A DNA stretch of 38,216 bases from an uncultured Clostridia bacterium (lineage in GTDB: Bacteria > Bacillota > Clostridia > Peptostreptococcales > Anaerovoracaceae): the NCBI GenBank assembly GCA_945828095.1, contig CALZOZ010000012.1:1-38216 (forward strand), written 5' to 3'. The translations under genes were made by a program, and so were the position numbers. Below, piece after piece: positions 1 to 10,018 of the stretch. Each line of letters opens with the position of its first letter. The first letter of the stretch is position 1. The notes under the pieces were generated by a model. That model searched no databases, was not told the origin of the DNA, and saw nothing but the letters and a program-made list of their open reading frames with translations.

Positions 1-45
1 ACACACTGCATATCGTCGGCAGCGTCAGATGTGTATAAGAGACAG
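1..45 (+). other. Nextera i5-side sequencing adapter (artefact)
   Basis: Positions 13-45 are the Nextera read-1 transposase adapter, ending in the 19-bp Tn5 mosaic end (27-45, AGATGTGTATAAGAGACAG). Positions 5-12 read ACTGCATA, which matches the standard i5 index S506/N506, and 1-4 (ACAC) match the end of the P5 primer. This is library sequence, not genome. Genomic sequence begins at about 46. Confidence 0.98.
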
Positions 46-2355
46 ATACACATATGGATAATCACCCAATTCTTCTAAAAAAATCTGCTCTCTTTCTATT
101 CCTGCTGAAGACCCAAGCATTAAATTAAAATATGAAAATAATGATGAGTTAAGTAATCCGCATAAGTTTAGTAAAATCTTCTTATCTTTTTCAGAACCCT
201 TTATACAATTTATTGTTTCTCTATAAAGAAAATCTTCTTCCGAATATACAGCCCTTATAGAATAATCTGCACAATCTAATCCCTTTTTAAAAAGAACATA
301 TGGTGCCTTATATATCTCCGGATTCCTAGGACGATGTATTTTATCTTTATGAAAAATCGTACATGCACTTTCATTTAAGCAGAAGTGTTCTAATGCTTCT
401 TCAGAATCCAAAATTCTTTTACCTACCAGATGCGAAGAATCCTTCCTATCTCCATCATTTTCTTGTAGCCCCTTTCTCATTATCAAATTATGCTCTGCCG
501 CAATTTGTTTTATAGTACTAAAATTTTCACGCATATTGTTGAGTAATTCAAAATCCCAATACCCACCATAAACAAGTATTTTCCATAAATCATCATTTTC
601 TAATAATAATCGTTGATTCACATACTTGATATCATCTGGTTCAATCATAAGCATTCCAAAAAGCTTCAGATATTTATTGGGCTTCAAGCTTATATACTCC
701 ACCTTATGTTCTACAGAACTCCTTTTACACAAAAAAGAAAGCACTGCCGCTGGAGCTATTGCACCTTTAAAAATCTGCTTCCTTACAGCTGATATTTCTA
801 ATACTTGTTCCAGTTGTGTATTAGCTAATAAGCTTTTTCTTAATGCTACTGAAGGACTCTTCCCCTTATACAGTAATTTTGACGGAATTACTAAGCTACA
901 TTCTGTATCCGCATTTCCAATTTCCTGAACCTTTAATAAAAACGCAACGCAAATTTCTCCATTCTGTGCAACAACCTTTCTATTTGCACAGTACTTCTTA
1001 TAATTCTGCTGTTTTACGCTCCCCCATGGTGGGTTGCCTAAAATAAAGCTAAAGTCCTCTTTTTCAATTGGCTTCATTTTCTCTTCATCAAAAAAATCAC
1101 CAAAAATAATGTTTTTATTTTTTAGCAAAGGCAATCTAAACTGTTCTAAACTTTTGGGATCCTGATAGTCAAAAAGCGTAACATAAATCGAGAAAATTGT
1201 AACATCCACAGCTTCCTCATTATAATCTATCCCGTATATATTTTCTTTAACCAACGCATTAATTCTATCTTTATCTTGTAAAAAACCATTCGAATCAGCA
1301 TTGCACTCCAGTATCTTTTGAAGCGATTTAACTAAAAAAATGCCTGACCCACAAGAAGGATCTAATACCTTACACTCATTCTCATTAGCAAGATACTTTC
1401 CAACTGTTCGATTGACGATATAATCCACCAAATATTCCGGCGTATAAAACGCCTTATCTTTATCCTGCTTTTCTTTGCCTAGTAATATTTCATAGATATT
1501 ACTTATTAATTCAATTGGAATGATATTAAAATCATAAAAAGGGAATAGACACAATTGCCCCGTTTTCATCTCTTCCTTAGCAGTCAAAAAATTATGTAGC
1601 ATAGAAAGAGCCTCTTCTGTTATTTCGCACCTTTCCTCTTGCTCATCCATTTCAAACAAATTGCCATTAAATCTCTCTTTCAAATATTTGATTAATTCCA
1701 AAAAGTCATGTTTGTTTTGAATAATGTTTAGAAATGTTTCCTGCGACTTTTTGACATTATCGTCAAGTCCCATACATCCGATACTAACACCACGATCAAT
1801 CAAATAGCGGATAAACAGCACCCTTAACATCAACTTATTTGCGAAGGAAATTTTATATTCATCCTTCAACCTTTTGGTAATGTATCTAAGATTATCAATC
1901 AAAAAATCATTTAAATTCTTTTTCCCCAAACTTTTTTCGTAAAGTTCTAATGACAAACTATTGGTCACATTCCAATACGAAAACGCGTTTTTCTCGTCAC
2001 ATTGGTTCAAGTCGTATGAAACAATATCTCTCAGTTTGATTTTTTTATCAACACTCAAGCCCATACTTTTTCCATTATAAATTTTAATATAGTTACCTTC
2101 ATCGGAAATTACAACCGGTATCTGCGCATTCCATATTTTCCCATGGAGTTCTACGTCCTCCCTGTTATTTAAATCATCAAAAAATACTGTAAGTACACTA
2201 CCATCTACAATATAAGCAGCATACGGGGCTAATTCGTGCAAAACTCTTCTATCGTGCCATGACAAATCAGTACACTTATCAATATCAGATAAATAGAATA
2301 ATTTTTTTGAGTTATGATATCCTAATCTCTGAACGACAGTTTCGATAGTCCTCAT
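46..2355 (-). CDS. Type IIG-like restriction enzyme / N6-adenine DNA methyltransferase, 3'-truncated
   Basis: This gene probably encodes a bifunctional restriction-modification protein that methylates adenine and may cleave DNA in one chain. Visible signs are helix-rich FANKLMLRVLFIRYLIDRG (171-189), as in Eco57I-type enzymes; AFYTPEYLVDYI (302-313) just before the methylase core; SAM motif I DPSCGSGIFLV (332-342); and catalytic motif IV NPPW (441-444), the N6-adenine signature. The ATG at 2355 follows AAGGAGG with 7-nt spacing. Genomic coding ends at position 46 after 770 codons; the next six codons (LSLIHI) and the stop are adapter. The target-recognition region is therefore incomplete. The gene is visibly AT-richer than guaA/guaB next to it, which suggests acquired DNA. 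I could not identify nuclease residues, so a methylase-only role remains possible. Confidence 0.85.
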
Positions 2356-2440
2356 TTCATCGCCTCCTTATATACTGTCCAATAAACTACTCTTAATCCA
2401 GCATCTGTTTTATGCAAAATGCATACAAACTTTCAATTTA

Positions 2441-2469
2441 ATTCTACTGCAAAACCACATTTTTTACAA
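2441..2469 (-). promoter_or_regulatory. Sigma-A type promoter for the restriction-modification gene
   Basis: On the minus strand TTGTAA (2464-2469) and TAGAAT (2441-2446) are separated by 17 nt, about 90 nt before the start codon. A short inverted repeat ATGCA-AAA-TGCAT (2412-2424) lies between promoter and gene and could be an operator. The rest of the 2356-2573 gap shows only an imperfect hairpin near 2522-2553. Confidence 0.5.
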
Positions 2470-2573
2470 TAACATTTTGCAGACAAAATTCACTTATGAT
2501 CTATGTTTTCAATATACAGTAATGGCGGGTAACCTTCTGTGATTGCCTGCCATACGGAACATCTGTAAATTGT

Positions 2574-2608
2574 AAAAAAAGTGCTTACTCCCTTGAAATT
2601 TCAAGAGT
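2574..2608 (-). terminator. Rho-independent terminator of guaA
   Basis: Just past the guaA stop, the minus strand forms a hairpin from ACTC plus TTGAA pairing with TTCAA plus GAGT (2587-2608, small bulge). Seven T residues follow at 2580-2574. The 14-bp core CTTGAAATTTCAAG (2592-2605) is a perfect palindrome. Confidence 0.55.
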
Positions 2609-2623
2609 TCCTAGGTTTATCCA

Positions 2624-4225
2624 CTATTCAATCTCTATCGTTGCCGGCGGCTTGCCCGTGCAGTCGTAGAACACGCGATTCACATGCTCCACCTCATTGA
2701 CGACGCGGGTTGTCACCTTGTCTATTACTTCCCAAGGCAGGTGTGCTGCCTCTGCAGTCATAAAGTCGCTTGTGGTGACGGCTCTCAGGGCTACAGCATA
2801 ATCATAAGTCCTGAAGTCGCCCATAACGCCTACAGAGCGCATGTTGGTAAGTGCCGCAAAATATTGTCCCAGAGTGCCCGGCTGACCGTACTTAGGAATG
2901 AGTCCCTCTTCCATGGCAGCGGCAATTTCCTCACGGTAAATAGCATCGGCATCCTGAACAATTTTAACCTTTTCTGCGGTAACCTCGCCTACGATGCGCA
3001 CGCCCAGTCCCGGTCCCGGGAACGGCTGGCGGTATACCAGATATTCCGGCAGTCCAAGCTCAAGCCCCGCACTGCGCACCTCGTCCTTAAAGAGCATTCT
3101 CAGAGGCTCGATAATTTCCTTAAAGTCCACATAGTCAGGCAGTCCGCCCACATTGTGGTGGGACTTGATTACGGCCGATTTGCCAAGGCCTGATTCGATT
3201 ACATCAGGATAGATGGTTCCCTGCACCAGGAAATCAACAGCACCGATTTTTTTTGCCTCCTCCTCGAAGACGCGGATGAACTCCTCGCCGATGATTTTGC
3301 GCTTAGCTTCAGGCTCGGTAACGCCTGCCAGCTTTTTGTAGAACCTTTCCTGAGCATTTACACGGACAAAGTTCAGATCATATGGCCCTTCAGGTCCGAA
3401 TATAGCTTCGACCTGGTCTCCCTCGTCTTTACGGAGCAGGCCGTGGTCTACAAATACGCAGGTGAGCTGCTTGCCTACAGCCTTTGACATCAGGACTGCA
3501 GCTACAGAGGAATCAACTCCGCCTGACAGTGCACAAAGCACCTTGCCGTCGCCAACCTTAGCTCTGATATTCTTAATGGTCCTCGCCACGAAATCGTCCA
3601 TCTTCCAGTCGCCTTTGCAGCCGCAGATGCCGAGAACGAAGTTCTTAAGCACCTTAAAGCCCTCTACGGAGTGCATTACCTCCGGATGGAACTGTACCGC
3701 ATAAAAGCCTGACTCAGGGTTTTCCATAGCCGCTACAGGGCACACAGGAGTATGGGCGGTAACCTTAAACCCTTCAGGTGCCTCCGCAATATAGTCGGTA
3801 TGGCTCATCCAGAATACGGAATTTCCCGGGGTCTTGGAACCGGTCTCATCCTCACCGCCCAGACCTACACCTGCCAGCACACAGTCTCTGCCGTCAATGG
3901 TCACATCGGTTCTGCCATATTCACTTACAGGGGCAGTCGCAACCTTTCCTCCCAGCTGGTGGGCCAGAAGCTGCGCACCGTAGCAGATACCCAGCACAGG
4001 AATTCCCATCTTAAAAATCTCCGGGTCAGCCTGGGGCGAATCATCACCGTACACGCTGTTAGGGCCGCCGGTAAAAATTATGCCGGACGGATCCATTTTC
4101 TTTATATCGTCTATTGGCAATGTGTAAGGATGCACCTCGCAGTACACATTGCATTCGCGGACACGGCGGGCAATCAGCTGATTGTACTGGCCGCCGAAAT
4201 CCAGTATAAGAATATTTTCTCTCAT
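2624..4225 (-). CDS. guaA: GMP synthase (glutamine-hydrolysing)
   Basis: GuaA converts XMP to GMP using glutamine and ATP, the last step of guanine nucleotide synthesis, in the cytosol. The 533-aa length is near that of single-chain GuaA. The N-terminal glutamine amidotransferase has the nucleophile motif [15 protein letters not shown] and the His/Glu motif FHPEV. The ATP pyrophosphatase domain starts with the P-loop ALSGGVDSS. The C-terminal dimerisation part holds [13 protein letters not shown] and ends in PPATIEIE, typical of the family. The ATG at 4225 follows GAGGTG. guaB lies 80 bp upstream on the same strand with a hairpin between them, so the two consecutive pathway genes may be partly co-transcribed. 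Confidence 0.97.
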   Translation of the reverse strand: MRENILILDFGGQYNQLIARRVRECNVYCEVHPYTLPIDDIKKMDPSGIIFTGGPNSVYGDDSPQADPEIFKMGIPVLGICYGAQLLAHQLGGKVATAPVSEYGRTDVTIDGRDCVLAGVGLGGEDETGSKTPGNSVFWMSHTDYIAEAPEGFKVTAHTPVCPVAAMENPESGFYAVQFHPEVMHSVEGFKVLKNFVLGICGCKGDWKMDDFVARTIKNIRAKVGDGKVLCALSGGVDSSVAAVLMSKAVGKQLTCVFVDHGLLRKDEGDQVEAIFGPEGPYDLNFVRVNAQERFYKKLAGVTEPEAKRKIIGEEFIRVFEEEAKKIGAVDFLVQGTIYPDVIESGLGKSAVIKSHHNVGGLPDYVDFKEIIEPLRMLFKDEVRSAGLELGLPEYLVYRQPFPGPGLGVRIVGEVTAEKVKIVQDADAIYREEIAAAMEEGLIPKYGQPGTLGQYFAALTNMRSVGVMGDFRTYDYAVALRAVTTSDFMTAEAAHLPWEVIDKVTTRVVNEVEHVNRVFYDCTGKPPATIEIE

Positions 4226-4243
4226 AGCCAGTCACCTCTAGTC

Positions 4244-4279
4244 AAAAATCACTAAGCACCCGCAGATTCCCGCGGGCGC
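4244..4279 (-). terminator. Hairpin between guaB and guaA, possible terminator/attenuator
   Basis: On the minus strand GCGCCCGC (4279-4272) pairs with GCGGGTGC (4263-4256), 8 bp with one G-U, around an 8-nt loop. A T5 run lies at 4248-4244 after a 7-nt gap. The offset T run makes termination partial or uncertain. Confidence 0.4.
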
Positions 4280-4305
4280 CTGTATAAACATTTTTTTAAT
4301 TTATC

Positions 4306-5814
4306 CTACTTGATCACATTGTTTGATGTGTCTTTGAGGATTACGTCGTGTGCACCGCCCTCTACAATTGAAGTTGCTGATACAAGTGTCAGCTTGGCTT
4401 TCTGCTGAAGCTCTTTGATGGAAAGAGCTCCGCAGTTGCACATGGTGGATTTAACCTTGGTCAAGCTCAGGTTTACGTTGTCGTGAAGAGAACCTGCGTA
4501 CGGAACGTAGGAGTCAACGCCTTCCTCGAACTTCATGCGAGGGTCGCCGCCCAGGTCATAGCGCTGCCAGTTTCTGGCACGGTTGGAGCCTTCACCCCAG
4601 TACTCTTTAACATAGCTGCCGTTGATGTTCAGCTTGTTTGTAGGGGACTCGTCGAAACGAGCAAAATATCTGCCCAGCATGATGAAGTCTGCGCCCATAG
4701 CCAGAGCCAGAGTCATGTGGTGGTCGTAAACGATACCGCCGTCGGAGCAGATAGGAACATAAATGCCTGTCTCTTCGAAATATTTATCACGCTCAGCTGC
4801 AACTTCAATTACAGCTGTAGCCTGTCCGCGGCCGATACCCTTCTGCTCACGGGTGATACAGATGGAACCTCCGCCGATACCGATTTTAACAAAGTCTGCG
4901 CCTGCATCAGCCAGGAATCTGAAGCCTTCTCCGTCAACTACGTTGCCTGCACCGATCTTTACAGTGTCGCCGTACTTTTCACGAACCCATGCGATAGTGT
5001 CGCTCTGCCATTCGCTGTAGCCCTCGGAGCTGTCGATGCAGAGAACGTCAACGCCTGCTTCAACAAGTGCCGGAATTCTTTCCATGTAGTCACGGGTATT
5101 AACACCGGCGCCTACAATATATCTCTTATGCTCGTCCAGAATCTCGTTAGGATTTGACTTATGTGTGTCGTAGTCCTTTCTGAAGACGAAGTGAGTAAGT
5201 CTCTGGTTTTCATCTATAATAGGAAGAGCGTTAAGCTTGTTATTCCACAGAATGTCGTTTGCTTCACTTAAGGTGATACCTGCCTTGCCGTAAATGAGCT
5301 TATCGAAAGGTGTCATAAACTCGCGGATAGGAGTAGACGGATCCATTCTGCTGATACGATAGTCACGGCTTGTCACAATACCTACGATTTTGCCTGCTGC
5401 AGTTCCGTCCTCAGTGATTGCAATGGTTCCATGTCCTTTACGAGCCTTAAGTTCGATTACATCTGCCAGAGTCTGGTCAGGTCTTAAGTTTGAATCGCTC
5501 ACTACAAAGCCTGCCTTGTAGGCCTTTACTCTCTTTACCATTGCCACCTGATTCTCGATGGTCTGGGAGCCGAATATAAAAGAAATTCCACCTTCCTTTG
5601 CAAGTGCTACAGCCATTTTGTCGTCGGAAACGGCCTGCATAACAGCGGAAACCAATGGAATATTCATAGTAATTGCGGGTTCTTCGCCCTTCTTGAATTT
5701 TGTAATAGGGGTTTTGAGGGAAACCTGTTCAACACGGCATTCCTTGCTGGAAAATCCCGGTACAAGCAGGTATTCATTAAATGTTCTTGATGGTTCTGCG
5801 AAATAAAATGCCAT
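4306..5814 (-). CDS. guaB: Inosine-5'-monophosphate dehydrogenase
   Basis: GuaB oxidises IMP to XMP with NAD, the committed step toward guanine nucleotides. The 502-aa protein has the (beta/alpha)8 barrel interrupted by a CBS-domain pair at about residues 95-220 (around GIVTSRDYR and [11 protein letters not shown]). Catalytic features are the cysteine loop GGGSICITR, the phosphate-binding stretch [12 protein letters not shown] and the mobile flap with the Arg-Tyr pair in NRARNWQRY. The ATG at 5814 follows AAGGAGAG. Its product is the substrate of the adjacent guaA. The flap ([16 protein letters not shown]) differs from the common bacterial EGVEG-type flap, but the key residues are present. 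Confidence 0.95.
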   Translation of the reverse strand: MAFYFAEPSRTFNEYLLVPGFSSKECRVEQVSLKTPITKFKKGEEPAITMNIPLVSAVMQAVSDDKMAVALAKEGGISFIFGSQTIENQVAMVKRVKAYKAGFVVSDSNLRPDQTLADVIELKARKGHGTIAITEDGTAAGKIVGIVTSRDYRISRMDPSTPIREFMTPFDKLIYGKAGITLSEANDILWNNKLNALPIIDENQRLTHFVFRKDYDTHKSNPNEILDEHKRYIVGAGVNTRDYMERIPALVEAGVDVLCIDSSEGYSEWQSDTIAWVREKYGDTVKIGAGNVVDGEGFRFLADAGADFVKIGIGGGSICITREQKGIGRGQATAVIEVAAERDKYFEETGIYVPICSDGGIVYDHHMTLALAMGADFIMLGRYFARFDESPTNKLNINGSYVKEYWGEGSNRARNWQRYDLGGDPRMKFEEGVDSYVPYAGSLHDNVNLSLTKVKSTMCNCGALSIKELQQKAKLTLVSATSIVEGGAHDVILKDTSNNVIK

Positions 5815-5885
5815 TTTTCTCTCCTTATTTTATAGTATTATGTGAAATTATTTTAACTGAGTTATTTTATCTATTATAAGATATT

Positions 5886-5917
5886 ATGCCCCGAATTTCA
5901 AGGGGAAATCGGGGCAT
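5886..5917 (-). terminator. Terminator hairpin downstream of the MATE/D-aminoacylase operon
   Basis: ATGCCCCGA (5886-5894) pairs perfectly with TCGGGGCAT (5909-5917). It lies 15 bp past the stop at 5932. The T run is better on the plus strand (TTTT at 5917-5920) than on the minus strand, so it may simply separate the two minus-strand operons. Confidence 0.55.
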
Positions 5918-5931
5918 TTTCATGCTTTCTG

Positions 5932-6738
5932 TTATAAGGCAGCCATTACTTTTTCAATGCTGCCGGTATCTTCTGCCAGCTTTCTGGTAGTTCTGCGTAT
6001 GAAATCTTCATACACCTGCATGTTGTCTCCTATGTATGCGTAGCAGACGATGAAAGGCTGCTCGGCAAACACTATTCCCACATCGTGGGCTTTGTCCTCC
6101 TCATCACCGGTCTTGTGGGCCATAGGAAAGCCCATAGGCAGGAATCCGCCCATCTTGTGGTTTATCTGCTGCTCACGCAGTATGTATTCAAGCCACTCTG
6201 ATGATTCCTTGTCAATGAGAGTTCTGTCATACATCTTTTTCAGCAGAATCCCTATTTCCTCAGGCACGAAGTAGTTGTTGATGCCTCGTTCTTCCTTTTC
6301 TGCATCCCAGTATTCTCTGTTGAACTGAGTACCTATAAGACCAAGCTCCAGGAATTTTTCGTGGATAAGCTCTGCTCCGTAGTGACGGAAAAGGACATTT
6401 GTGGCACAGCTGTCACTGATGGTTATCATGAATTTGGAAAGAGTTTCTACGTCAAGGGTCGGCTCTCCCGTCATGAATTGTACAACGCCGCATCCGGGAA
6501 TTATCTGGCTTTTCTTAACGGTAATTTCATCTCTGAAGCTGGTAAGCCCCTGCTTTTTCATCAGCAGAATGGCTGCCATAAGCGGCAGCTTGACAATGCT
6601 GGCTGCAAGATAAGGTTCTTTTTCCCTATAGCCCCAGGTTTCGCCTGTAACCAGGTTATAATAGTATATACCGCCTCTTCCCTGATTTTCACTTTCGATT
6701 TTTTTAATTTCTTCTATGATTTCTGTCTTTCTGCTCAT
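5932..6738 (-). CDS. Cytosolic serine hydrolase of the class A beta-lactamase fold
   Basis: The active-site triad of the penicillin-recognising fold is present: SIVK (S47-K50), SDS (108-110, at the SDN site) and KTG (209-211). No signal peptide or lipobox is seen, so the protein should stay in the cytosol, and the usual omega-loop E-x-x-L-N deacylation motif is not evident. A role on D-amino-acid peptides or amides is therefore more likely than drug resistance, but this is inference. The start chosen is ATG 6738, one base after the TAA of the D-aminoacylase gene and with GAGGAG upstream inside it. A longer 281-aa reading from 6777 lacks support. Third gene of the MATE - D-aminoacylase operon. 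Confidence 0.75.
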   Translation of the reverse strand: MSRKTEIIEEIKKIESENQGRGGIYYYNLVTGETWGYREKEPYLAASIVKLPLMAAILLMKKQGLTSFRDEITVKKSQIIPGCGVVQFMTGEPTLDVETLSKFMITISDSCATNVLFRHYGAELIHEKFLELGLIGTQFNREYWDAEKEERGINNYFVPEEIGILLKKMYDRTLIDKESSEWLEYILREQQINHKMGGFLPMGFPMAHKTGDEEDKAHDVGIVFAEQPFIVCYAYIGDNMQVYEDFIRRTTRKLAEDTGSIEKVMAAL

Positions 6739-6739
6739 T

Positions 6740-8332
6740 TTAACAATTCTCTCCTCTTCTGAGTACCTTGCCTGCACGTGCTCCGGTGTGTCTGCCGTTT
6801 TCGGCAGTCAGTACTCCGTTTACATACACTCTTAAAATTCCTTCGCATGCCTGTTTAGGCTTATCGTAGGACGGGGTGTCATTTATTGTATCAAAATCAA
6901 ACAATACTAAATCAGCGCACATTCCCTGGCGAATCAGACCCCTGTTCTGGAGTCCCGCACGGGAGGCAGGCAGACCTGTCATTTTAAAAACGGCCGTTTC
7001 CAGAGAAAGGAGTTTCCTTTCTCTTGCATATTTGGCTATAACCCTCGGAAAGGTTCCGTACCACCTAGGGTGGGGCTGCCCCGAATGTTCAAGGGATGCG
7101 GCTTCTCCGTCGGAAATTATCATCATGTAAGGCTGTTTCATAATATACTCTATATCATCCTCACACATTCCGAAGTTTACCTCGCCTACCCTGTTGTTTT
7201 CCTCGATGAGCAAATCAAAGCATGCATCGGCAGGATCAACCCCGCGAATCTTCCCGACTTCTTCAAGGGACTTGCCGGCAGCCCACTGATTTTTTTCCGT
7301 TGCCACATATGCAACGTATATATCTCCCCATCTCCCTATATGTGAAGCATTCACTTCCTCTTTTATCCGGGCCCGCAGCTCCGGATTCTTAAGGCGCTCC
7401 AGCATTTTTTCCACGCCGCCTTCGTATGCCCAGTTAGGCAGATTGCTGTCCATAGTCGTGGCAGATGCCGTATAAGGATACTGGTCTGCCTTGACATCCA
7501 GACCGCGCCGTCTCGCCTGGTCGATGAGGGCAATGGTGGTACGGGAGTGAACCTGCCATACGCTCTTTCTGATCACCTTGTGATGAGAAATCTGAAGAGG
7601 TACTCCTGCACCCTCGGCAACGGTGATGGCTTCCTTAACGGCTTCGACTACCCCCTCCCCTTCGTTTCTCATATGAGTCTCATAGTATGCTCCATAAGGC
7701 ACCAGCTCTTTACATAGCTCTGTCAGTTCCTCTGCATCTGCGTAGCATCCCGGCGGATAAATCAGCCCGCTGGAAAAGCAGAAGGCGCCGTCATCCATGG
7801 CCTGACGCAGTGATTTCTTCATGTCCTCCATTTCGGCATCAGTAGGTTTCCTGTCATCGAATCCCATGGCCTTAAGCCTTATAGTTCCGTGACCCACGGC
7901 CGTTCCGAAATTGGTGCTGATGCCCATTTTCTCTATGGTATCAAGATACTCGCCCACGGTGTTCCAGTTAAAATCCATGTCCCTCACATAGTCTCTGAGC
8001 ATCTTTTTCTTTTCAGGCTCCTCGCTCACAGGGGCCACAGAAATTCCGCATGCACCGCCTATTTCCGTGGTTACACCCTGCAAAATCCTGCTTTCAGACA
8101 TAGGATAAAGAGGCAGCGCAGAATCACTGTGACAGTGTATGTCGATAAACCCCGGGCTCAGGTATTTATCCTGTCCGTCGATTACTTCGGCACATGCTTC
8201 CTCCCTTTCTCCGAAACCTGCTGCAGATCCTACAGCAGCAATTTTTCCATCTTTTACTGCCACGCTTCCTCTGTACCAGGGTGCACCTGTTCCGTCGATA
8301 ATACGCACATTTTTTATTATAAGGTCATACAT
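6740..8332 (-). CDS. N-acyl-D-amino-acid deacylase (D-aminoacylase), amidohydrolase family
   Basis: D-aminoacylases hydrolyse N-acyl-D-amino acids to free D-amino acids. The 530-aa protein starts with the beta-sandwich (MYDLIIKNVRIIDGTG), then the metal motif DIHCHSD, a GGACGIS segment at the position of the family's metal-bridging cysteine, ETHMRNEG, QISHHK and the late aspartate IISDGEA. It closes with an amidohydrolase tail (GMCADLVLFDFDTI). Start ATG 8332 follows GGAGG with 9-nt spacing; the upstream in-frame ATG at 8353 lies before that site. The start overlaps the MATE stop (ATGTATGA), indicating translational coupling. Which acyl-D-amino acid it prefers cannot be told. Confidence 0.9.
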   Translation of the reverse strand: MYDLIIKNVRIIDGTGAPWYRGSVAVKDGKIAAVGSAAGFGEREEACAEVIDGQDKYLSPGFIDIHCHSDSALPLYPMSESRILQGVTTEIGGACGISVAPVSEEPEKKKMLRDYVRDMDFNWNTVGEYLDTIEKMGISTNFGTAVGHGTIRLKAMGFDDRKPTDAEMEDMKKSLRQAMDDGAFCFSSGLIYPPGCYADAEELTELCKELVPYGAYYETHMRNEGEGVVEAVKEAITVAEGAGVPLQISHHKVIRKSVWQVHSRTTIALIDQARRRGLDVKADQYPYTASATTMDSNLPNWAYEGGVEKMLERLKNPELRARIKEEVNASHIGRWGDIYVAYVATEKNQWAAGKSLEEVGKIRGVDPADACFDLLIEENNRVGEVNFGMCEDDIEYIMKQPYMMIISDGEAASLEHSGQPHPRWYGTFPRVIAKYARERKLLSLETAVFKMTGLPASRAGLQNRGLIRQGMCADLVLFDFDTINDTPSYDKPKQACEGILRVYVNGVLTAENGRHTGARAGKVLRRGENC

Positions 8333-9797
8333 TTTTTTCTTCCTCCATCTCACAATTATCAGTCTCTTTTATGTTGTCCCATGTATCCATCCACTTGCCG
8401 CCTTTATACCTGTAAATACATATAATCATGCGGACAGCCCAGTCTATAGCCATAGGTACCCATATGCCCTCCAGACCTGCCCCAAAAATCTTTATGGCCG
8501 CCACTGCCATGGAAAGACGCACTATCCACATACCTATTATGGAAATATAGAAAGGCCATCTGGTATCCCCGCCGCCTTTCAGCACCCCGCATATGACATT
8601 GGTTACCGCCACGCAAGGCTCCGCAAAAGCCTCTATACGCAGCATGGCAGCACCTACTGAGATTACGGCCGCATCTCGTATAAAGAGCCATATCATTTTA
8701 GGGGCAAATATATACATAAGCACGGCGCTGGCCACCATTGCCAGTACGCCATAACGTATACATACCAAAGAGTATGTCTTCGCCAGCTTCTTTTCGTCCG
8801 CGCCGATGGCCTGGGCCACCAGAGTGGTCGCTGCCACGCTGAACCCGTAACACGGCATATAGCATATAGATTCGGCAGTTGTGGCCAGCTGGTGAGCAGC
8901 CAGCATAATGCTTCCCATACCTGTTGCAAGAGCCGTAATTACCATCTGCCCTGCAGATAATGTTATACGCTCAAAAGCTGTAGGAAGGCCCAGTTTAACT
9001 ATTTGCCGCAGAATGCGTCCATCAGGTCTGAATGATGGTCTATCGCCCATATGAAAGCTGCTCTTCCTGTTTATCAGGTGCCACAGCGTCATCATTCCTG
9101 CAGCAAGGAAAGCTAACAGAGTTCCGATAGCCGCACCGCCAACTCCCATACCCGCACCCCATATCTTAAAGGTCCATCTGAATATTGTAACATTTCTCGT
9201 TTCGTATATAAAGAAATAGTTTCCCACTATATTAACCACGTTGCTGACAATGTTGTATATCATGGGCCTTCTCGTATCGCCGGCACCGCGGATAATGGTG
9301 CATCCCACTGCCAGCAGCACCTGAAAAGGAAACGAAAGAGCAACGATTCTCATATACTGTTCTGCCGGAGCCAGAAGGTCCTGTTCAGCACCCATCCAGC
9401 GAGGCAGATTTTGGGCCAGCACCAGCTCTCCTATGAGCATTGTCACTATGCCCAGCACCATCATTGCCAGCAGAGACTGAGTCAGAATATCCTGAGCTTC
9501 AGTCATTTTTCTCTCTCCTATCTTCCTGCCCACAAGCACCGACGCACCTACAGCCAGACCTGACATCAGCCCCTGAAGCAGCCAGATTACAGTAGTGTTG
9601 ACTGCTACAGCAGCGGTGGCATTGACTCCGGCGCTTCCTACCATAGCCGCGTCCACGTAAATGACCACAGTCATCAGAAGCTGCTCCACTATGGTAGGCC
9701 AGGCCAGGGCCCAGACAATGCGATTGGGTGATTTAGTTTGGTCCAGTAAATCAAGTTTGTTATCCATATCGTATATACTTTTCACTGTTTTCCCCAC
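8325..9797 (-). CDS. MATE family multidrug/metabolite exporter
   Basis: A polytopic membrane protein of about 12 helices in two homologous halves, typical of MATE (MatE domain) Na+- or H+-coupled exporters. The family-like entry IVWALAWPTIVEQLL opens helix 1, and the DAAMVGSAG segment is characteristic. Length 490 aa fits. Start is uncertain: GTG at 9797 or ATG at 9767 (MDNKLDLLD); neither has a strong ribosome site. It is the first gene of an operon with D-aminoacylase and a beta-lactamase-fold protein, so its substrate may be related to acylated or D-amino compounds (inference). A long inverted repeat lies just upstream at 9820-9907. Confidence 0.88.
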   Translation of the reverse strand: MGKTVKSIYDMDNKLDLLDQTKSPNRIVWALAWPTIVEQLLMTVVIYVDAAMVGSAGVNATAAVAVNTTVIWLLQGLMSGLAVGASVLVGRKIGERKMTEAQDILTQSLLAMMVLGIVTMLIGELVLAQNLPRWMGAEQDLLAPAEQYMRIVALSFPFQVLLAVGCTIIRGAGDTRRPMIYNIVSNVVNIVGNYFFIYETRNVTIFRWTFKIWGAGMGVGGAAIGTLLAFLAAGMMTLWHLINRKSSFHMGDRPSFRPDGRILRQIVKLGLPTAFERITLSAGQMVITALATGMGSIMLAAHQLATTAESICYMPCYGFSVAATTLVAQAIGADEKKLAKTYSLVCIRYGVLAMVASAVLMYIFAPKMIWLFIRDAAVISVGAAMLRIEAFAEPCVAVTNVICGVLKGGGDTRWPFYISIIGMWIVRLSMAVAAIKIFGAGLEGIWVPMAIDWAVRMIICIYRYKGGKWMDTWDNIKETDNCEMEEEKNV

Positions 9798-9819
9798 GAA
9801 AAATGCACAAAAATTGCAG

Positions 9820-9907
9820 TTTGATGGGGGATTTTTATGAGTTTCAGCCGTTTTTTGTCGTATTTTAACCCATAAATGGTATAATCCTACAAAATTCCCC
9901 CATCAAA
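9820..9907. repeat. Inverted repeat upstream of the MATE operon
   Basis: TTTGATGGGGGATTTTT (9820-9836) pairs with AAAATTCCCCCATCAAA (9891-9907), 16 of 17 positions, around a 54-nt spacer. The spacer contains an AT-rich promoter-like stretch on the minus strand (TAAAAT near 9861-9866). A further GGGGG tract at 9931-9935 can also pair with the second arm. It could be a paired operator or an RNA leader structure. No -24/-12 promoter was found here. Confidence 0.6.
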
Positions 9908-9948
9908 TTGGCTTTTTTAATGATTTTTTTGGGGGAACACCCTGCATG

Positions 9949-10001
9949 TTAAAAACAGCCGGGCAATGGTCCCTACTGTTAATAAATGACCCATGCCCGG
10001 C
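9949..10001 (-). terminator. Terminator after the DmpA/DppA aminopeptidase operon
   Basis: The minus strand reads an arm at 10001-9989 pairing with 9970-9958 (GCCGGGCA perfectly paired, then weaker), followed directly by TGTTTTTAA (9957-9949). It lies 18 bp past the stop at 10019. Confidence 0.65.
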
Positions 10002-10018
10002 CTATTTTACTTTATTGC

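Noticed and set aside
5815-5931. Guanine/PRPP-type riboswitch before guaB
   Set aside because: The gap is short and AT-rich, with only the terminator hairpin of the upstream operon; no riboswitch core could be recognised.
9850-9890. Plus-strand TATAAT at about 9880-9885 as promoter of a small RNA
   Set aside because: The -35 match and spacing are poor (about 19 nt), and no convincing terminator-bounded transcript follows.
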